NCBI GenBank assembly: GCA_963837815.1 | Contig: CAWIOS010000015.1 | Span: 434,001-498,000 of the forward strand | Direction of reading: 5' to 3' | Origin: Fen-1273 sp963837815 | GTDB lineage: Bacteria > Bacteroidota > Ignavibacteria > UBA10030 > UBA6906 | Length of the DNA stretch: 64,000 bases | Shown: positions 25,920 to 35,224 of the stretch, piece by piece | How the letters are laid out: each line of letters starts with the position of its first letter | Position numbering within the stretch: position 1 is the first letter of the stretch | Made by a program: the position numbers and the translations under genes | The notes under the pieces: model-generated | Databases searched by the model: none | Told to the model about the DNA's origin: nothing | What the model saw: only the letters and a program-made list of their open reading frames with translations

Positions 25920-25978
25920 AATGGTGCATGCTCATGCATGAACCCGGAACGTCGCCAGAGAATAAGGAGCATGGAGCA

Positions 25979-28048
25979 ATGCGTCATCTGCACTGTCTTT
26001 TCGCCCTCGTTGTCACCGCAGTGGTGATTCCGTATAGTGCGGCCGCCCAGTGGGTTCAGACAGGCGGGCCGTACGGAGGTCATATCCGGTCTCTGGCTTC
26101 TGCGGGGGACACGCTTTTTGCCGGGACATTCGGGAGCGGCGTGTTCCTCTCCGCGGACAACGGCGCGCACTGGTCGGCGGCGAACAACGGTCTTTCTGAT
26201 CCGTATATTGGCGCGCTTGCCTCCGGAGCGCAGGGACTGTATGCGGGGGCCCGCACGGGTGTCTTCCGTTCCACGGACGACGGAATGACCTGGCTGCCGG
26301 GAAACAACGGCCTTCCTGCCGTGACCGTCACGTCTATTGCAGTGATCGGAGGAGGGCTCGCCGCCGGAACCGACGGGAGCGGCGCATACCTCTCTGCTGA
26401 CAAAGGAGCCACGTGGTCTCCCTCCGGCCCCGGGTTATCCGATCCTCACGTCTATTGTCTCAGCGCGGTCGGCCCGCTCCTTTTGGCCGGAACGGGTGCC
26501 GGCGTGTGTCTTTCCACAAACGGCGGAGCGGCGTGGAGCCCGCGCAACTCGGGCATTCAGCTTTCTGCCGTTGTCTCACTCCTCTGGAGCGGATCGTCAC
26601 TGTTCGCCGGGACGGACGGCGGGGGGGTGTACGCATCAGCGGATACGGGGAGAGTGTGGAACCAGATGAACAACGGGCTGACGGGGATGTATGTCTACTC
26701 GATTGCGGGAAACGGGTCCGTCATCATGGCGGGTACCGATCAGGGTCTGTTCCGATCGACGAACAGCGGTGCATCCTGGACGCCGGCGGACAGCGGCGCC
26801 CCGGTCGCGGCGGTGCATTCGATTTCGTTGCACGGGGTGTACCTGCTTGCCGGGACTGAACTGGGCATGTTCCGTTCCGGCGACAACGGCCTGAGCTGGG
26901 GTGCGCTGAACAGCGGCCTGACGAACATCGAGAATCGGGCGATCACCGCACTTGGGACGAGCGTGTTTGCAGGGACCGATGTGGGTGTTTTTGTGTCAGG
27001 TGATTCCGGGAACACCTGGACGCCTGCAAATGCCGGGTTGACCAACACGTACGTTCTGTCCCTGGCTGTGAGCGGGGGGAATCTCTTTGCCGGGACCGGC
27101 GGGGGAGGAGTCTTCCTCTCGACAGACATGGGATCGCATTGGTCGGCTGTCAACTCCGGGCTCGCCATGCCCTGGATATTCTCGCTCGGATCGAGAGGGA
27201 CGTCACTCTTCGCCGGCACGTCCTCCGGTGTGTTCCTTTCGACAAACGGAGGGGCCCGCTGGACGGCGGTGAATTCCGGATTGACAAACACTGCGGTATT
27301 GAGCCTTGGTGTCAGCGGATCTGATATCTATGCGGGGACCGAACACGGCGGAGTTTATCGCACGACGAACGACGGCTCATCCTGGACCGCCGTCGATTCC
27401 GGCTTGACCGACACGTACATACAGTCTCTCGTCACGAGCGGTTCTGACGTGATCGTCGGATCAAATTCCGGCAACGTGTATCTCTCCACGAACAGCGGTG
27501 TGACCTGGGCACCGGTCAATTCCGGCATGGCAAACACCACCGTGCTCTCGTTTGCGGTGAGCGGGCCTGGTATATTCGCGGGGAGCTACGGCGGCGGAGT
27601 GTACCTCACAACAGACAGGGGGGGAACCTGGTCTCCGGTAAACTCGGGGCTCTCGAACACCTATCTCTACTCCCTGGCTGTCGGAGGGACAAACCTCTTT
27701 GCCGGTACCGACCGGGCGGGTGTCTGGAGAAGAACTCTGAATGATATGATCACCGGTGTGGGTCGTGACCCCGTCACGGGCCCTGCCTCCTTCGTGTTGT
27801 ATCAGAACTACCCGAACCCGTTCAACCCGTCTACAGTGATACGGTACTATCTCCCTCACCGTACCGAAGTATCGTTGAGGATCTATAACATGCTCGGTCA
27901 GCATGTCGCGTCATTCGAAGAGGGAATCCAATCCGAGGGTGCACACGAGTTGACGTTCGACGCCCGGGGGCTCGCATCCGGGGTCTACTTCTACAGGATT
28001 CTGGCCGGCGAGTGGAACGCCGCCCGGAGATTCGTTCTTCTCCGGTGA
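25979..28048 (+). CDS. secreted BNR/sortilin-like beta-propeller protein with T9SS sorting domain
   Basis: A 689-residue protein starting at the ATG at 25979, preceded by AAGGAG. The signal peptide ends near SAAAQ. About fifteen repeats of roughly 41 residues follow, each near the form NSGLTNTYVLSLAVSG-LFAGT-GVFLST-G-W, giving one or two propellers of the Ycf48/BNR type. The tail from about residue 600 (LYQNYPNPFNPSTVIRYYL to GLASGVYFYRI) is a type A T9SS sorting domain, so the protein should be exported and attached to the surface. Regular repeats without catalytic residues suggest a binding or adhesive role. It follows the EPS operon by 59 bp. Confidence 0.88.
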   Translation: MRHLHCLFALVVTAVVIPYSAAAQWVQTGGPYGGHIRSLASAGDTLFAGTFGSGVFLSADNGAHWSAANNGLSDPYIGALASGAQGLYAGARTGVFRSTDDGMTWLPGNNGLPAVTVTSIAVIGGGLAAGTDGSGAYLSADKGATWSPSGPGLSDPHVYCLSAVGPLLLAGTGAGVCLSTNGGAAWSPRNSGIQLSAVVSLLWSGSSLFAGTDGGGVYASADTGRVWNQMNNGLTGMYVYSIAGNGSVIMAGTDQGLFRSTNSGASWTPADSGAPVAAVHSISLHGVYLLAGTELGMFRSGDNGLSWGALNSGLTNIENRAITALGTSVFAGTDVGVFVSGDSGNTWTPANAGLTNTYVLSLAVSGGNLFAGTGGGGVFLSTDMGSHWSAVNSGLAMPWIFSLGSRGTSLFAGTSSGVFLSTNGGARWTAVNSGLTNTAVLSLGVSGSDIYAGTEHGGVYRTTNDGSSWTAVDSGLTDTYIQSLVTSGSDVIVGSNSGNVYLSTNSGVTWAPVNSGMANTTVLSFAVSGPGIFAGSYGGGVYLTTDRGGTWSPVNSGLSNTYLYSLAVGGTNLFAGTDRAGVWRRTLNDMITGVGRDPVTGPASFVLYQNYPNPFNPSTVIRYYLPHRTEVSLRIYNMLGQHVASFEEGIQSEGAHELTFDARGLASGVYFYRILAGEWNAARRFVLLR

Positions 28049-28116
28049 GCGTTACTCAGCTCACCCCGTGCGCATTCCGGCCCGGAATGGCCGTTTCTCG
28101 CCACCCTTCATTTTTT
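28044..28116 (+). terminator. tandem palindromes and T-run after the propeller gene
   Basis: GGTGAGC (28044-28050) pairs with GCTCACC (28059-28065) across an 8-nt loop and includes the stop codon. A second perfect palindrome CATTCCGG-C-CCGGAATG follows at 28073-28089, and a T6 run lies at 28111-28116. The T-run is not directly at a stem base, so this is only a probable terminator; the second palindrome could be a protein site. Confidence 0.4.
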
Positions 28117-28285
28117 CAGAATTCCGCTTGATACCTACGGAATCTCTGCTATCTTTCCTTGAGTGATATTCGCAGAATTTTACCTATTTACAAATACTGG
28201 TTCCTTTATTACATTGTTCCCGTTCGGGCCTCATGAAATATCGCATATGCACTGCAAGAACGACATACTGCTGACATGTGATGCA

Positions 28286-28302
28286 AGGCACAGATTTTGC
28301 AT
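28286..28302 (+). promoter_or_regulatory. sigma-54-type promoter before the T9SS GH18 gene
   Basis: AAGGCACAGATTTTGCAT has GGCAC and TTGCA with ten bases between GG (28287-28288) and GC (28299-28300), a good -24/-12 match. Initiation is expected near 28312, leaving a 12-nt leader that contains GAGGTGA before the ATG at 28324. Confidence 0.55.
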
Positions 28303-28323
28303 CCTCTCGGGGAGAGGTGAACG

Positions 28324-30450
28324 ATGCTGACCAGGGCATTACGGCTCCTGATAGCTGTCTTTCTCGCTGCCGGCACGTGCGTGTCGCAATCCCACTGGGT
28401 CACGGCGTATTACGCCGGATGGGCAATGTGGAATTCCCCCCCGGTCGATATTCCCCAGGTTGACTTCAGTTGCGCGACGCATTGGATCCTTTTCGAAATG
28501 AACCCGACTCCCTCGGGAACGTTCGACGGGACGAACAGCGGCATCGACAGCACACGTCTCATGCAGTTTGCCGCCGCCGCTCACGCGGCCGGCAAAAAGG
28601 CCCTCATAGGGACCGGGGGATGGGGGTCGGACTATACCGGTGCCGTCACGAACAGGACCACGTCCGTCAACTTCCTGACGAACATCATGAGGTCCTACGG
28701 AATTGATGGCGTGGACATCGACTGGGAGCCCGTGCCCTCCGCCGAATACACCGACTTTGCAGCATGGGTCCAGCAATTGAAAGCGGCGATGCTTCAGGTC
28801 AACCCGCAGGCGGTTCTCACCGCCGCCGCGCTCGGATTCGATCAGGGGCTTGTGAACAACCAGCAGTACCTGGACCAGATCAACATGATGACGTACGACA
28901 TGTCCGGTCCCTGGCCGGGGTGGGTGAGCTGGCACAACTCCGCGACGTTTGACGGCGGGAACAGATTCCCCTCCACCGGGGGCCTGATGCCCTCCATAGA
29001 CGGGACAGCGAACGTCTATCTGAATGCCGGGGTGCCGGCCTTGAAACTGGGATTTGGCATTGAATTCTACGGGTACATATGGAACGGCGTCACCGGCCCG
29101 ATGCAGAGCGGATTCGGAACCGTGCAGAACACTGTTCCGTACTCACAGATCATGGATACGTACGGGAACCTCCCGCTCAAGTGGGACGCGGGAGCACAGG
29201 CCTCGTACTATTCCGCGGCGAACCAGTTTGTCTCGTTCGACGCGGAGACGACGATGGCGGTCAAGGCGGGATACCTGAACACAAAGGGGCTCGGCGGCGT
29301 CATCATTTACGAGGTTGCCGCGGGATACAGGGGGAATCTCCCTGCAGGATACAGGGATCACCTTCTCCAGACCGTAAAACAGGCTTTCATGGGCGGCACC
29401 CCTCCGCCCCCGGACACCATATCCCCAACGGTTCAGGTTACATCCCCCGCGGCGAACGCGCAATTGACGAACCTCGTGGCAATGAAAGCCTCGGCGACGG
29501 ATAACGTCGGCGTCGTCGGTGTGCAGTTTGCGGTTGACGGCAATCCCGTGGGGAATGAAGTTGTCGCCCCCCCGTACACTTCTACACTCAACACGTGGTT
29601 GTTCGCGAACGGCGCTCACACACTCTCCGCCGTCGCCCGGGACGGGGCGGGGAACAGGGGGACATCCACGATAAACGTAACGATAAGCAACACCGGCACG
29701 CCCCCGAAGAACCCCGACATCATTGTCTATGATGATATCCTCCAGACCCCGTTTATCAACAGTTCATGGGGGGCAACGGTCGATTTCGCCAACACGTCTC
29801 CCGTCGCTTCACAGTGCACGCATTCCGCAAAGGTCGCATACAATGCCTGGGGTGCGTTTGACATGCTGGACGGTACGTGGACCAGCCAGCAGACGATTGA
29901 CGTTTCGCAATACGATTCTCTCCGGTTCGAGGTTTACTCGCCCGCACAGATTGATCTCACGATCGGGTTCTACACGGGGTCGAACGTCATCGTGTCTGTG
30001 GCCCCGAACGTGTGGCAGACGTTCTTCGTCCCCCTTCCCCCCACGCCGTTCTCCCGGTTCTATTTTCAGAGCGGCGATGGCAATCCCGCGACAGTCTATT
30101 TTGATAACATCGTCTTCAGGGCAATCCAGATTCCGACCGGCGTCGGTACGGGAGCGTCCGTCCCGCGTGAATACGTCCTCGAACAGAACTATCCGAATCC
30201 GTTCAACCCGGCTACGACAATTCAGTTCTCGCTCCCGTCCGCCGGGCATGTATCCCTTGTTGTCTTTGACCTGCTGGGGAACGAGGTGACGACGCTCGTC
30301 AACGAAGAGAGGCGCGCGGGGACGTACAGCGTTGTGTTTGACACGGGTGTGGTTCGCGGGGGCAGGGGTTCTCTTGCAAGCGGGGTCTATTTTTACCGGC
30401 TTGTCGCGGGGACGTTCAACCAGACTCGACGCCTTCTCTACCTGAAGTGA
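28324..30450 (+). CDS. GH18 chitinase-like glycosidase with T9SS sorting domain
   Basis: A 708-residue secreted enzyme. The signal peptide ends near TCVSQ (22). The GH18 domain starts HWVTAYYAGW and has IDGVDIDWEP near residues 127-136 with the catalytic glutamate. An Ig-like domain (VQVTSPAANAQLTNLVAM) and the CBM-like sandwich (IVYDDILQTPFINSSWGATV to VYFDNIVF) follow, then a T9SS tail (LEQNYPNPFNPATTIQFSL). It is a full-length paralogue of the EPS-operon GH18 at 19345, extended by the surface-sorting tail. It would act on chitin-like or amino-sugar polymers outside the cell. A GGGGAGAGGTGA ribosome site and the sigma-54-like promoter precede it. Confidence 0.9.
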   Translation: MLTRALRLLIAVFLAAGTCVSQSHWVTAYYAGWAMWNSPPVDIPQVDFSCATHWILFEMNPTPSGTFDGTNSGIDSTRLMQFAAAAHAAGKKALIGTGGWGSDYTGAVTNRTTSVNFLTNIMRSYGIDGVDIDWEPVPSAEYTDFAAWVQQLKAAMLQVNPQAVLTAAALGFDQGLVNNQQYLDQINMMTYDMSGPWPGWVSWHNSATFDGGNRFPSTGGLMPSIDGTANVYLNAGVPALKLGFGIEFYGYIWNGVTGPMQSGFGTVQNTVPYSQIMDTYGNLPLKWDAGAQASYYSAANQFVSFDAETTMAVKAGYLNTKGLGGVIIYEVAAGYRGNLPAGYRDHLLQTVKQAFMGGTPPPPDTISPTVQVTSPAANAQLTNLVAMKASATDNVGVVGVQFAVDGNPVGNEVVAPPYTSTLNTWLFANGAHTLSAVARDGAGNRGTSTINVTISNTGTPPKNPDIIVYDDILQTPFINSSWGATVDFANTSPVASQCTHSAKVAYNAWGAFDMLDGTWTSQQTIDVSQYDSLRFEVYSPAQIDLTIGFYTGSNVIVSVAPNVWQTFFVPLPPTPFSRFYFQSGDGNPATVYFDNIVFRAIQIPTGVGTGASVPREYVLEQNYPNPFNPATTIQFSLPSAGHVSLVVFDLLGNEVTTLVNEERRAGTYSVVFDTGVVRGGRGSLASGVYFYRLVAGTFNQTRRLLYLK

Positions 30451-30512
30451 CCGCTCCCCAGGTCATCCCGCGCGCGTTGTCGGCCGCAGGATGACCGCTC
30501 CCCGGGTCACCC
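30448..30512. terminator. tandem palindromes between convergent genes
   Basis: TGACCGCTCCCCAGGTCA (30448-30465) is repeated 44 bp later as TGACCGCTCCCCGGGTCA (30492-30509). Each is itself an imperfect or perfect inverted repeat (TGACC...GGTCA). GGTCATCC (30461-30468) also pairs with GGATGACC (30489-30496). The first TGA is the stop of the GH18 gene and the last TCA is the stop of the convergent regulator. It probably acts as a bidirectional terminator, although no T-run is present. Confidence 0.5.
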
Positions 30513-31613
30513 CTTATCCCCCTTCTTCTGTAATTCATACCGGCGGAGTTTCTCGTACATTGCCTTCCTGCTCAGCCCGAGTATCGATGCCGCCTTCGAC
30601 TTGTTGTTCCCCGTCAGCTCAAGTGTGTGCAGTATGAGGAGCCGCTCCGACTCCGCCAGTGTCGTCCCGAATGGCACCACAATGACGTTCGGGTCTTGTG
30701 CCGCATTTGCGGCCGGGAGAGCGTTGCGCATCTTGAGCGGGAGATGTTTCGGGCCGACGATCTCGTCAGGGCAGAGAAGGACAATGCTCTCCGTCATGTT
30801 CCTGAACTCCCGCACGTTCCCCGGCCAGTCGTATGCATCGAGTATCCGGTGCGATTCGGGCGAAAATCTCTTCAACGGACGCTTGTGCTTCTCGCAGAAC
30901 AACTGCAGGAAATGGTCCGCCAGGAGGGGAACATCCGTCTTCCGTTCGCGGAGCGGCGGAATGTGGATTTCGACAACGCTGAGCCGGTAATAGAGGTCCG
31001 CCCGGAGGGCGCCTGATGTAAGCGCCTCGGGGATCCGCATGTTCGTTGCCGCGATCACCCGAACGTCGACGTGTATCTCATCGTGCCCGCCGAGACGTCT
31101 GATTGTTCTCGATTCCAGCGCCCTGAGCAGTTTCGCCTGGACCTGGGGGTGCATTTCGGCGATCTCATCCAGGAAAAGCGTGCCGCCGTTTGCACGTTCG
31201 AAGCAGCCCGGCTGGCGTGTGATCGCTCCCGTGAACGCCTCGCGCTCGTGTCCGAAGAGCTCATTGTCGATCACGTCCTTGGGGAGCGCCGCGCAGTTAA
31301 TGGCGACAAACGGGCTCTGGGACTTCCCCCCTCTCAGGTGGACGAGATTTGCGACTATTTCCTTTCCGGTGCCGCTCTCGCCCGTAAGGAGAACAGAGGC
31401 GGTCGACGGTGCAACCAAATCAATGGTAGTGAGTATGTCGGCAATCGCAGAACTTCCGCTGACTAATGACGGATGCGGCTCCGACGGGCGTACCCCTTCC
31501 GCGGATGTCTCCGGAGCGGAGGAATCGGGTACACTCTGCACTTCGCGGTCGTCCCGGGGGGACTTGCGGCTATTGTCAGTACGGCCGTCGCTCACACGAT
31601 ATCTCAGGTACAC
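30507..31613 (-). CDS. sigma-54-dependent transcriptional activator (AAA+ and Fis-type HTH)
   Basis: A 368-residue enhancer-binding protein. A short, polar N-terminus of about 48 residues replaces the usual receiver domain. The AAA+ domain has Walker A GESGTGKE (78-85), ELFGHEREAFTGA (118-130), Walker B GGTLFLDEIAEMH, RVIAATN and DLYYRLSVVEIHIPPLRER. The GAFTGA loop has E for the first G, leaving the FTGA core intact, so sigma-54 contact should be kept. The C-terminal Fis-type helix-turn-helix (NNKSKAASILGLSRKAMYEKLRRY) binds enhancers. Without a receiver domain it may be controlled by its level, a partner such as the degenerate AAA+ protein at 18560, or be constitutive. It is the best candidate regulator for the sigma-54-like promoters in this window. 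Confidence 0.9.
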   Translation of the reverse strand: MYLRYRVSDGRTDNSRKSPRDDREVQSVPDSSAPETSAEGVRPSEPHPSLVSGSSAIADILTTIDLVAPSTASVLLTGESGTGKEIVANLVHLRGGKSQSPFVAINCAALPKDVIDNELFGHEREAFTGAITRQPGCFERANGGTLFLDEIAEMHPQVQAKLLRALESRTIRRLGGHDEIHVDVRVIAATNMRIPEALTSGALRADLYYRLSVVEIHIPPLRERKTDVPLLADHFLQLFCEKHKRPLKRFSPESHRILDAYDWPGNVREFRNMTESIVLLCPDEIVGPKHLPLKMRNALPAANAAQDPNVIVVPFGTTLAESERLLILHTLELTGNNKSKAASILGLSRKAMYEKLRRYELQKKGDKG

Positions 31614-32090
31614 TCTCCGTGCTGGAATGAACAGGCTGCGCCGGCATCAGCCACGAATACTGCCTGAAATGCGCCGGTCACAGCGTGCAGCGAACTACGT
31701 ATGTCTTCAAAAATGACGGTGGATCCTCGGAGCCCGAATCCGTCTTGATTTGGTTCCGAACCCGATGTGAAAAGCAGGGCTTGGGTCAGATAATGGTCAG
31801 GATGAGAACTTCCCCTTCGTTCCGTTCTCACCAGGCATTAGGCATGATCCCCCGAACATCTTGCGGTCTGGAGTAGAACCAGTTACACAGACAATATACA
31901 CCTTGAGTCACATCTATCCAAATGAACTTACCGTTAATTCTTTTGCTTGCCTGCATTCGGTGACCCCCATCACTTTGACCGAACGTGACAATCGTGGGTC
32001 ATCAGCTCTCTATACGGGTATAAGCCGGGACACCTGTTCAGAAAAATGAACCGGCCAGCTCTATTTCATGGACAGCAATGTCGGTCATAA
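31614..32090. other. 477-bp gap between regulator and DUF362 gene
   Basis: No gene is supported here: the open frames are short, lack ribosome sites and resemble no family I know. Upstream of the regulator start (31613) it should hold that gene's promoter, but I could not assign a clear -35/-10 or -24/-12 pair. Confidence 0.5.
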
Positions 32091-33698
32091 TTACCGGATC
32101 AATATCATCGATTTCGTTTTCATCAACCCTTTGAACGATATTCGGTAGAAGTACGTTCCTGACGCTCTCCGGTCGGACTTCCAGACAACGAGGTGATCGC
32201 CGGCGGGTTGTATGGAGTCGAGAAGAAGATCCACGACTTGTCCCCGCACGTCGAACACTTCGATCCTCACGTTCCCCGAATCCGGAACGTGGTACTGGAT
32301 TGATGTCGTCGGGTTGAACGGGTTGGGGAAGTTCTGGGATATCACGAAGGCATCCGGGATATTCGAACGGGAAGTCTTCTGGCTCACCGATGTCGCCGTG
32401 TAGTCGTACGGCTGGTTCACAAGATGGTACGCTTCCTCTCCCGGCTGCGGGAGGTAGACTGTCCTTATCGGTGTTCGTTGAAAACTATCGAGCGGCGTGA
32501 GCGTGGCACTTCCGTCAGATTTCCACTCGTACAATGGGACGTCATGCGGATTGAGGAATCGTGACAGCCCCCGCTCGGATGCGATATGGAACAGTCCGAA
32601 ATTCCCCGGTTCATGCCCCGCAAGGTAGACGCCGATCAGGTCCACGTGGCGCGCATTCTTCCCGAATATCACGACGTTGGTCATGATATCGATCCCGTAC
32701 CCTGTGGGGCTCGGACCCGAGACGAACGCACCCTCCCGGCCGTAGACCCCTTCTATGATAGAAAGTGCCGGTTGTGTCACTGAATTGTTGTCGAGACACC
32801 GGGTCGTGTGCGTCTCCATCCAGAGCCCGCCTGCGGATCCGCACGCGGGATCCCCGTCGAGCGTCTTCCAGCGCGGTATCGACTCCTTGTGGCGTGTGTA
32901 GTTCGTCTGTATCGTCTGGAATGCGTTCGTCTGAACATCCCCCGCATCTACCCCTGCCATGGCCGTCCCCCAGGCCGTGCAATGGGCCTGGTACTTTTGC
33001 GCGTTTGTTCCCTGTATGTTCTTTGAACAGAGCGTCATCCCCATTCCGTGGGATTTGAATTTCGCTATATTAATGAAGCATGAGCCGGCCGTGTTGAAGG
33101 GGACCAGGTAGGGGATCCGTTTGTACCAGATCCCCGTCGGGACGTCGATCCACTGGACGTCCTCCGCCGCCAGCCCCTGGCCCACGGGAAGGAACTGATT
33201 GACGTTGACCCCCGACCGCGTGGCAAGGTCGCTGTACCATTTTCCGTCCACCGCGGCAGCAACGTAGTTTGCATCGCGTATGAACATATTCCCCGCTGGA
33301 ATCGTGAGGTCTGTAAGACTGTTGATCACCCCCTCGACAAACCAGGGATCGGTCTGTATCCCCATCGTCGTTTCGATCGGCGGTATGTCCCACGACCACG
33401 ATGTGATATTCGGCTTAATGGCGACATTCCCGGTCACGGGGAAGGCATCAGCAGGCCCCGGTTTGATGACAAAAAGGGTCTTTCCGAGAGTGTATCCTGC
33501 GTTCTTAATTGCCGTTGTATTTGTCTTCACGTCGACGCTCGTCCGGAATATGAACACCGCGTCAGGATGGCTCTCGATAAAATCATTCAACCCGAAGTAT
33601 GCGGTATCTTCTTTCCCCCCACGCGCACTGCGGATGTCGAACGCAAGAAGGGAACCTGCCCCGGCGGCGGTTTTGAGGAATTCTCGTCGCGATGTCAT
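32091..33698 (-). CDS. DUF362-like protein with Tat signal and T9SS sorting domain
   Basis: A 535-residue protein. The N-terminus SRREFLKTAAGAGSLLAFDI is a twin-arginine signal. The body resembles DUF362 proteins: VAIKPNITSWSWDIPP, a partner-like IRDANYVAAAVDG, FINIAKFKSHGMGMTLCSKNI and LSIIEGVYGREG. DUF362 proteins often accompany iron-sulfur domains, but no ferredoxin-type cysteine cluster is visible here. The end (ISQNFPNPFNPTTSIQYHV to RRASGTYFYRI) is a T9SS sorting domain. It would fold in the cytoplasm, cross by Tat, then reach the surface by T9SS. Activity is unknown. Confidence 0.85.
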   Translation of the reverse strand: MTSRREFLKTAAGAGSLLAFDIRSARGGKEDTAYFGLNDFIESHPDAVFIFRTSVDVKTNTTAIKNAGYTLGKTLFVIKPGPADAFPVTGNVAIKPNITSWSWDIPPIETTMGIQTDPWFVEGVINSLTDLTIPAGNMFIRDANYVAAAVDGKWYSDLATRSGVNVNQFLPVGQGLAAEDVQWIDVPTGIWYKRIPYLVPFNTAGSCFINIAKFKSHGMGMTLCSKNIQGTNAQKYQAHCTAWGTAMAGVDAGDVQTNAFQTIQTNYTRHKESIPRWKTLDGDPACGSAGGLWMETHTTRCLDNNSVTQPALSIIEGVYGREGAFVSGPSPTGYGIDIMTNVVIFGKNARHVDLIGVYLAGHEPGNFGLFHIASERGLSRFLNPHDVPLYEWKSDGSATLTPLDSFQRTPIRTVYLPQPGEEAYHLVNQPYDYTATSVSQKTSRSNIPDAFVISQNFPNPFNPTTSIQYHVPDSGNVRIEVFDVRGQVVDLLLDSIQPAGDHLVVWKSDRRASGTYFYRISFKGLMKTKSMILIR

Positions 33699-33808
33699 TG
33701 GAAACCCGTATATTTGTGTGTACCTTCACAAAACAAAGAACCTCTTTCAGCAGTCCCGCTCAGGCAGGAACCACCCAAAGAGGTTCGTTTCAAAGAACCT
33801 TTCTTCCG

Positions 33809-35041
33809 ATGAAAGATAGCTGGAATCGGTGCCATGTGCAAATCGTCGTCGCGGGGTGTGTGATACTTCTCCTCGCGTCGCTCGTCGTCCTTGTGCGTCG
33901 CTGGCCGCACGGGCCGGGACCCGGAAGCGAATCAAATGAGATCCCGCAGAATCTCACGCAGCCGGACACAAGTAAGACATCTCTCCCCGTAATTCCTGAA
34001 TTGCCTTCGACGCCACCGGTCACCACATCAGAAGAACCCGGTAAACCTGCGGGCACAAAACCTGATCCCAATCCACCGGAGAAAGAACGTCCCGACTATT
34101 CGCCTGTAAGCGTATCCGGAAGAGTCGATAGCTGGGAAGATTGGAACGTATCGTTCTCTGATTCAATCTCGAGAACATATTCCGCGATTTTTGACGCCGC
34201 GCGCCTTGATACGCTCTCCGGGGGCCGGCTCGTCTTCTCCCCGACAGGCAAGCAGAAGGACTTCCTCCCCGTAAAGCGTGTCTTCTGCACCGTAGACTCG
34301 GTAAGACCGCTCGTCAAGTATGCTTTTCCCGGTCAGTCGGTCGATTTCGTGTTGGGGGTTGGGTTTGCGGCGGGCATCTCCCTGCGCGGCAGGTTGAATC
34401 CTCTGCAAAAGACGTGCGATCTGGAGCAGTTCAACCCGGAGAGAGAACCAATCACCGACGAATCCGACATAATGCGGAATCAATTCGTTGTTATGTTCAG
34501 TGCGACCCCAGGGTATGCCTATGTGATCAGGACGGGAATCGAATGTGTATTTCCCGGAGAAGGAAAGTACACAAAGACGTACTACATGCGCCCCGCGATC
34601 GTTGAATTCCGGCGCATGGTCAGGTATGCCGCACTTGCGCGCGACGCAGGGGACACGGTTTTGATACTCACTGCGAACCCCAGAGCGATAGAGGATCTCT
34701 CGAAAGTCGTACGCAGGTCTCTTATCGAAGCCGTGTTCGTGCCTGTCAATGACCCGGACGAAGCCGGAGCCCTTCAGAAAGAGGAACTCCCTAACGTGCG
34801 GTTGCATATGAGCTTGCCGCGGGCGCTCGACCGGTCATTCGTTGTCTTCAACGATTCTGAAGCGCTTGTCGAACAGAACGTGCTTGACCCGGACTTCAAG
34901 CACACCGTTCAGCTCAAGCTGAAAGAAGCGCAGATGAACCGGATCGGATATCCCCGCATCACACATCTCTACACCGATGCATCAGCCGTTCTGGAATTGA
35001 AATTCCTCTTCAGGCATTTCGAAAGGCTTGTGTCACCGTAA
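33809..35041 (+). CDS. membrane-anchored protein of unknown function with proline-rich linker
   Basis: I do not recognise this 410-residue protein. The ATG at 33809 puts a single transmembrane helix near residues 10-29 (VQIVVAGCVILLLASLVVLV). A Pro/Thr/Ser-rich linker to about residue 95 (PELPSTPPVTTSEEPGKPAG) and a soluble domain of about 315 residues follow. The type II topology places this domain in the periplasm. Readable stretches include SFSDSISRTYSAIFDAARL, KYTKTYYMRPAIVEFRRMV and ALARDAGDTVLILTANPRAI, suggesting an alpha/beta fold. Longer upstream frames overlap the DUF362 gene's promoter and lack support. It lies in tandem with the STAND NTPase gene, 183 bp upstream, and may function with it. 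Confidence 0.7.
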   Translation: MKDSWNRCHVQIVVAGCVILLLASLVVLVRRWPHGPGPGSESNEIPQNLTQPDTSKTSLPVIPELPSTPPVTTSEEPGKPAGTKPDPNPPEKERPDYSPVSVSGRVDSWEDWNVSFSDSISRTYSAIFDAARLDTLSGGRLVFSPTGKQKDFLPVKRVFCTVDSVRPLVKYAFPGQSVDFVLGVGFAAGISLRGRLNPLQKTCDLEQFNPEREPITDESDIMRNQFVVMFSATPGYAYVIRTGIECVFPGEGKYTKTYYMRPAIVEFRRMVRYAALARDAGDTVLILTANPRAIEDLSKVVRRSLIEAVFVPVNDPDEAGALQKEELPNVRLHMSLPRALDRSFVVFNDSEALVEQNVLDPDFKHTVQLKLKEAQMNRIGYPRITHLYTDASAVLELKFLFRHFERLVSP

Positions 35042-35101
35042 GCCCTCCCCTGCCTCAGTCCCGATAGCCGGAACAGCACTTCATTGTGTCCATCGCCTCT
35101 A

Positions 35102-35117
35102 TGTGACAACTATCACA
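35102..35117. promoter_or_regulatory. perfect CRP/FNR-type palindrome upstream of the STAND NTPase
   Basis: TGTGACAACTATCACA is TGTGA-N6-TCACA, and the flanking A and T extend the symmetry (ATGTGA...TCACAT). This is the classical CRP-family operator. It is centred about 115 bp before the ATG at 35225 and about 70 bp after the stop at 35041, so it should serve the downstream gene. No CRP-family regulator is encoded in the window. Confidence 0.5.
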
Positions 35118-35224
35118 TATTTCTTCTTTGTTTCCACGCAAATTACCCTCGCGTTCTTCTTTAAATCCCTCCTTCAACTTGCTGTCAGTGAAGGGCAATC
35201 CACCAGCCCGGGACAGGGGCGAAT

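Noticed and set aside
9265..26000. Exosortase/PEP-CTERM type EPS locus
   Set aside because: GT4, Wza, Wzz and sigma-54 activator genes recall such loci, but no exosortase or PEP-CTERM protein is encoded; surface proteins here carry T9SS tails.
31614..32090. Short frames in the gap upstream of the sigma-54 activator
   Set aside because: They lack ribosome sites, codon character and any known family.
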